This document shows, one piece after another, positions 5,255-9,129 of a DNA stretch of 9,129 bases. The stretch covers positions 1 to 9,129 of the forward strand of contig CALJSD010000124.1 in NCBI GenBank assembly GCA_937976325.1, given 5' to 3'. Source of the DNA: an uncultured Carnobacterium sp. (lineage in GTDB: Bacteria; Bacillota; Bacilli; Lactobacillales; Aerococcaceae). Each line of letters begins with the position of its first letter. Position 1 is the first letter of the stretch. A program made the position numbers and the translations under genes. The notes under the pieces were generated by a model. That model saw nothing but the letters and a program-made list of their open reading frames with translations. It was not told where the DNA came from and made no database searches.

Positions 5255-7579
5255 TTATTTACCTTGTTGTGAGTCCATCCAACTTTTTAGTTCTTGGAAC
5301 TGGCTATAGTTGAATTTCTTTTCAAGCAACATTTGTTCATTTAACTTTTTCAATAAGGTTGACTCTTCTAAGTCATTTGTTTTTGGACTTTCGTTAATCA
5401 TCAAATGTCCATCTACTATTTTAACAAATTCCAACTCAAAAAACACTTTTAATATCACTCGGAATTGTTCGACTGGAATTTTGAGGAATCCAGCCACCGA
5501 AACTAATTTTTCATTATAAGGAATTTGCCCATGAGATTGAATGTATTTATACACCAGACCAAATTTAGGCTTGTCCGGAATACCAGTTGTCACAACCGAG
5601 TTTTTCGTATACGCGATGACATAAAGCGGTTGTGGCCATTCCATTTTAAAGAAGGCTTCCACTTCGTCCATCTTTTCTGGTAGGTCGAATAACACAATTG
5701 CTTTAGCAGTTGTTTTTTCGTTTGCAGCTACAAAAGATGCAAAATCCATCACGCTTGAAGTATTTGGAATTCTTGTTTCTAGTTCCTTCAAGTACACATC
5801 GTTTGTTGCTAGATAAAGTGCATTTTTAAGAGCTAGATGATCTTTTGTAATCTTAGAAGTGCGCCAGTCGATAACGACTCTACCTTTAACGGCTATATCT
5901 TTTACCAATAATTGAGGAAGGCGATTATTTTGCCATTCATTAATCTCTAATGTACCAGCAACACTAATCTTCGTATCTGGTTGAAGAGAAGCTGCCCATT
6001 CTCCTTTACTAAAGGCCATCGCTTGAAGCGTGTTTGAAGAATTGGACTCTTTCAAATTAAGTTTCAAGTGCTGTTTCTCCGCTCCGAGTAATTGAGTCGA
6101 AGCTACTTGAATCTCTTCTACAGAAACGACTGGTTCTGGGTTATCCGTACCAAATGGTTTCAAGCTAGCTAATGATTCAATCCAATCAACTGTAATGTCT
6201 TTTAATGGAAGAACTTCATCTATCGTTAATGTCGCCTTCGCATCTAATAAGTCTCGATGGTCTTTCGCGTATTGTTCTAGTCCCTCGATAATTGTTGGAA
6301 GCATAATCGTTTCAACTGTCAATCCAGCAGCCATATGATGTCCACCGAATTTTAGAAGATGATCTTTCACACAAGTTAACGCATCATAGAGATTAAATTC
6401 TCCAAATGAACGACCGCTACCTTTTGCTGTTAAGCCGTCTTCACTTATTCCTAAAACGATGGTTGGTTTTCCCGTCTGTTCAACGATTCGACTCGCTACA
6501 ATTCCGAGAACGCCTTCATGCCAACCTGGTTGAGCTAACACAAGGATTGGTTGATTCATCTGCTCTTGAATAAGCGGAGCAGCTTCTTCGACGATTTGAT
6601 TGACGATTGATTGACGTCTTTCGTTTTCTGATTGCATGAAATCAACAATACTTTGTGCTTCTTCATCATCAAACGTTGTCAACAATTGAACTCCTGGAGT
6701 GGCATCTCCAAGTCTCCCTAGCGCATTTAAACGCGGTCCAATTTGGAATCCTATCGTCTTTTCATCTAATTCATCCACTTTAATGGATAATTTCTCAAGG
6801 AGTGTCACAAGACCAATACGCTGCGTTTGTTTCATTTGAGCGATTCCTAGTTTAGCAATCGTTCTATTTTCATCTGTAAGGCTGACTAAGTCCGCAATCG
6901 TTCCAATAGCAGCTAGTTCTACCATTTCCTCCGGAAACTCTCCTAGAAGCGCATGAGCAAGCTTAAATGCTACTCCAGCACCAGATAAGTCTCCACATGG
7001 GTAGTTTGCCTCTGGATGACGAGGATGGACAACCGCATAAGCTTCTGGAATTTCACTTGGAATTTCATGGTGGTCCGTTAAAATCACATCACAGCCATTC
7101 TCCATCGCATAACGAATTGGTTCATGGGCTGCAATCCCACAGTCTACAGTAATAATAAGCGTATGGCCTTCTTCTATCGCACGTTGGAATGCCGGAATAT
7201 TTGGGCCATAGCCATCTGTAAAGCGATTCGGTAAATAGTACGATACTTGAGCTCCTAGCATTTCAAGCGTTTCGTAGAGGATCGTTGTACTCGTAATTCC
7301 GTCTGCATCATAGTCGCCATATATATGAATTAATTCACCATTTTCAATGGCTTCTTGAATTCGCCCTACCGCTTTATCCATATCATGTAATAGAAATGGG
7401 TCGTGGATGAGATGTGGTGTTGGCGATAGAAACTCTTGCAAGTCTTCTGTTGTTTGAATCCCACGTTCCACACATAAGCGAACGAGATTCTCAGATACGC
7501 CACTTTCACTTGCAAGAGACGTTACTAATTCTTCATCCACATTCTCTTTTAACTTCCATGCATAATTTGCAAAACTCAT
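5255..7579 (-). CDS. recJ: Single-stranded-DNA-specific 5'-3' exonuclease RecJ
   Basis: A 774-residue protein of the DHH phosphoesterase superfamily that degrades single-stranded DNA 5' to 3' in recombination and mismatch or base excision repair. The DHH domain shows HIYGDYDADGITSTT (85-99), TVDCGIAAHE (144-153) and the name-giving LTDHHEIP (167-174), all metal ligands. These are followed by QIGPRLNALGRLGDAT (279-294). The DHHA1 part carries GSGRSFGEFNLY (387-398) and GGHHMAAG (412-419). An OB-fold region follows at about 450-570, then a C-terminal extension of about 200 residues typical of Firmicute RecJ. All core motifs are intact, so it should be active with manganese or magnesium. The ATG at 7579 follows a very strong GAGGAGGTG site that begins right at the stop codon of the dehydrogenase, 12 nt away, arguing for translational coupling. 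Confidence 0.97.
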   Translation of the reverse strand: MSFANYAWKLKENVDEELVTSLASESGVSENLVRLCVERGIQTTEDLQEFLSPTPHLIHDPFLLHDMDKAVGRIQEAIENGELIHIYGDYDADGITSTTILYETLEMLGAQVSYYLPNRFTDGYGPNIPAFQRAIEEGHTLIITVDCGIAAHEPIRYAMENGCDVILTDHHEIPSEIPEAYAVVHPRHPEANYPCGDLSGAGVAFKLAHALLGEFPEEMVELAAIGTIADLVSLTDENRTIAKLGIAQMKQTQRIGLVTLLEKLSIKVDELDEKTIGFQIGPRLNALGRLGDATPGVQLLTTFDDEEAQSIVDFMQSENERRQSIVNQIVEEAAPLIQEQMNQPILVLAQPGWHEGVLGIVASRIVEQTGKPTIVLGISEDGLTAKGSGRSFGEFNLYDALTCVKDHLLKFGGHHMAAGLTVETIMLPTIIEGLEQYAKDHRDLLDAKATLTIDEVLPLKDITVDWIESLASLKPFGTDNPEPVVSVEEIQVASTQLLGAEKQHLKLNLKESNSSNTLQAMAFSKGEWAASLQPDTKISVAGTLEINEWQNNRLPQLLVKDIAVKGRVVIDWRTSKITKDHLALKNALYLATNDVYLKELETRIPNTSSVMDFASFVAANEKTTAKAIVLFDLPEKMDEVEAFFKMEWPQPLYVIAYTKNSVVTTGIPDKPKFGLVYKYIQSHGQIPYNEKLVSVAGFLKIPVEQFRVILKVFFELEFVKIVDGHLMINESPKTNDLEESTLLKKLNEQMLLEKKFNYSQFQELKSWMDSQQGK

Positions 7580-7591
7580 CGTACACCTCCT

Positions 7592-8389
7592 CTACTTTTT
7601 ATTGAAAATACTCCCTAATAGTTTATCTCCTATTTTCGGGAATAACACATTTAATTTACTCGCAAAGTTCATTGATTTTGGCAAATTCACTTCACGTTTT
7701 TCTCTTTCAATTCCTTTAACAACTTCTCCTGCAACTTTCACTGGATTTAATACTACAGCGCCTAATTGCTCTAAGTATTTTCCAGTTGGCTCGGCTTTAT
7801 CAAAGAAGTCTGTCGCAATCGGACCTGGATTTACAGTCATCACATGGATGCCATAAGGTTTTAATTCCAAACGAAGTGCATTCGAATACCCTAATACTCC
7901 AAATTTAGTTGCTGAATACACGGATGATTTAACCGTCGCTGATTTTCCAGCTTGAGAAGCGATATTCACAATTACTCCGTTCTTAGCTTCGATAAACCTA
8001 GGTACAAAATGCTGAGTAATTTTAATTAATGTATTCAAGTTTAACTGAAGCATTTGACTAATCTCAGATTCACTTAAGTCTTTAGCTAATTTAAGGTAGC
8101 CAAGGCCAGCATTGTTGATGACCATCGTAATTTTGTATGTTTCATCAAGAGTTGCTAACAACTGATTAACAGATGCATCATCGGTTAAATCACACGAATA
8201 AACATCAACTGGTTTTGTAGTAAACGTTTTGCACTCCGCAGCTACTTGCTCTAGTTTAGCAGTGTTTCGAGCCACAAGAATCAGCTGCACATCTCTTTTA
8301 GCTAATTCCAGTGCGATTTGTGCGCCAAGCCCACCGCTTGCTCCGGTCACAAGAGCCACTTGATTTGTAAACCATTTAGCGTCCTTCAT
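7592..8389 (-). CDS. Short-chain dehydrogenase/reductase (SDR), classical type
   Basis: A 265-residue Rossmann-fold oxidoreductase. The cofactor-binding TGASGGLG is at 15-22, NNAG at 92-95, the active-site Ser at 145 (NIAS), and the catalytic Y-x-x-x-K at Tyr158 and Lys162, with PGPIATDF after it (188-195). Asn117 in LQLNLNT completes the classical tetrad. The final 30 residues are basic and rich in hydrophobics, but no clear membrane helix is seen. Arg41 after the second strand (VARN) suggests NADPH preference. The substrate is unknown; it resembles the YqjQ-like SDRs of Firmicutes. The start is ATG at 8389, with AAAGGA 9 nt before it, preferred over an in-frame TTG at 8407. It overlaps the end of rnz by 14 nt and is tightly followed by recJ. 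Confidence 0.92.
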   Translation of the reverse strand: MKDAKWFTNQVALVTGASGGLGAQIALELAKRDVQLILVARNTAKLEQVAAECKTFTTKPVDVYSCDLTDDASVNQLLATLDETYKITMVINNAGLGYLKLAKDLSESEISQMLQLNLNTLIKITQHFVPRFIEAKNGVIVNIASQAGKSATVKSSVYSATKFGVLGYSNALRLELKPYGIHVMTVNPGPIATDFFDKAEPTGKYLEQLGAVVLNPVKVAGEVVKGIEREKREVNLPKSMNFASKLNVLFPKIGDKLLGSIFNKK

Positions 8390-9129
8390 GATGTTTAATC
8401 CTTTCAACAGTCACAATGTCGAAGTCTTTGACAACTTGAACATTTTCAAAAATCTTTTTAGCCTCGTCTTCTAACTCTTGAGATTGTTTGCCAAGATAGC
8501 GAGCACTGATATGCGTTAATAAAAGTCGTTTCACTTCGGCATTTTTAGCCACTTCAGCCGCTTGAAGACTTGTTGAATGGAAATGACGATAAGCTTGTTG
8601 CCCTTTATCTCCTTCGTATGTCGCCTCGTGGACGAGAACGTCCGAACGATAGGCTAAGATTTCACTAGCTTCACATTTACGAGTATCCCCGCAAATGGTC
8701 ACTACTCGTCCTTTAATATCTGGAGAAATATAATCTTGTCCATTCACGACCGTTCCATCTTCTAGAGTAATGGTTTCTCCTTTTTTTAATTTGCCATAGA
8801 GCGGGCCAAAAGGAATTCCTAACTCTTTTAGACGGTCGGCTTGCAGTTCGCCTGGTTGATCCTTTTCTGTCACACGGAATCCATATGAAGGAATCCCATG
8901 TTCGAGTCGTTTCATTTCCACTTTAAAATGTTTATCTTCAAAAAGGAGACCTTCCTTTTCAAATTCAACCACTTTTAAAGGATATCCTAATTTTGAACAA
9001 GAAGCTTGAATCGTTGTGTCGATAAAGTTCTTAATTCCTTTAGGACCATAGAGAGTTAAATCATCTTCTCCACCTTGGAAAGAACGACTAGTCAATAGTC
9101 CAGGTAACCCAAAGATATGATCTCCATGC
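8376..9129 (-). CDS. rnz: Ribonuclease Z, C-terminal part (cut by window edge)
   Basis: The visible 250 or so residues form most of a metallo-beta-lactamase-fold tRNA 3' endonuclease, which removes 3' trailers from tRNA precursors lacking encoded CCA. The window begins inside the metal-binding HxHxDH motif: HGDH is readable at 9117-9128 and runs straight into IFGLPGLLTSRSFQGG. Further landmarks are EHGIPSYGFRV, TICGDTRKCEA (Asp ligand), LVHEATYEGD, and near the end HFHSTSLQAAEVA and LLLTHISARY, which hold the remaining histidine region. These are characteristic of the short bacterial RNase Z of around 310 residues, so some 60 N-terminal residues and the start lie outside the window. A TTG at 9095 is in frame but is internal. 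The stop TAA (8376-8378) lies 14 nt inside the SDR gene. Confidence 0.96.
   Translation of the reverse strand, partial: HGDHIFGLPGLLTSRSFQGGEDDLTLYGPKGIKNFIDTTIQASCSKLGYPLKVVEFEKEGLLFEDKHFKVEMKRLEHGIPSYGFRVTEKDQPGELQADRLKELGIPFGPLYGKLKKGETITLEDGTVVNGQDYISPDIKGRVVTICGDTRKCEASEILAYRSDVLVHEATYEGDKGQQAYRHFHSTSLQAAEVAKNAEVKRLLLTHISARYLGKQSQELEDEAKKIFENVQVVKDFDIVTVERIKHHEGR

Noticed and set aside
8390..8407. TTG start for the short-chain dehydrogenase at 8407
   Set aside because: The ATG at 8389 has AAAGGA at proper spacing; the TTG start would place the ribosome binding site inside the gene.
9095..9129. Start of rnz at the TTG at 9095
   Set aside because: The frame stays open to the window end and encodes the HGDHIFGLPGLL part of the catalytic motif, so the gene is truncated by the window.

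Overview
The window is an ordinary stretch of housekeeping chromosome from a low-GC Firmicute, most likely a member of the order Lactobacillales. The evidence is the AT-rich sequence, AGGAGG-type ribosome binding sites, many hairpin-plus-U-tract terminators, a class II (bacterial) HMG-CoA reductase, a Gram-positive type acyl-ACP thioesterase, and the gene order rnz - short-chain dehydrogenase - recJ - apt. A Carnobacteriaceae-like (for example Granulicatella-type) origin is a guess from overall appearance, not a demonstrated assignment. No mobile element, CRISPR array, tRNA or rRNA gene was seen. Genes fill nearly everything, and no gene-free stretch exceeds about 210 bases.

Layout, left to right. 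The first 79 bases are the 5' end of tgt (queuine tRNA-ribosyltransferase), leaving the window on the minus strand, with its own promoter. Upstream lie a small HesB/YneR-like protein (195-494), a GNAT acetyltransferase (565-981) and rpsD (ribosomal protein S4, 1093-1704). All are on the minus strand and appear to be separate or nearly separate transcription units, with clear terminators after rpsD and after the HesB-like gene. rpsD has a good promoter and a leader of about 165 nt with internal pairings and a hairpin covering its Shine-Dalgarno sequence. This fits autogenous control by S4.

Next is a two-gene minus-strand unit: an unrecognised 196-residue acidic protein (2676-3266) followed by an acyl-ACP thioesterase (1911-2654). 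Facing away from it is mvaA (3383-4663), the only plus-strand gene, encoding the reductase that makes mevalonate for isoprenoid synthesis. A bidirectional terminator at 4664-4703 separates mvaA from the converging apt.

The right half is one tightly packed minus-strand operon read from right to left: rnz (RNase Z, truncated by the window end), a short-chain dehydrogenase that overlaps rnz by 14 nt, recJ (single-strand exonuclease) and apt (adenine salvage). Spacings are -14, 12 and 15 nt, so the four are almost certainly co-transcribed from a promoter outside the window. The cluster joins tRNA 3' maturation, DNA repair and purine salvage; this looks like conserved neighbourhood rather than one pathway.

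No convincing new system is present. The items most worth a second look are the rpsD leader, a perfect 7-1-7 palindrome in front of the HesB-like gene, and the unknown 196-residue protein.
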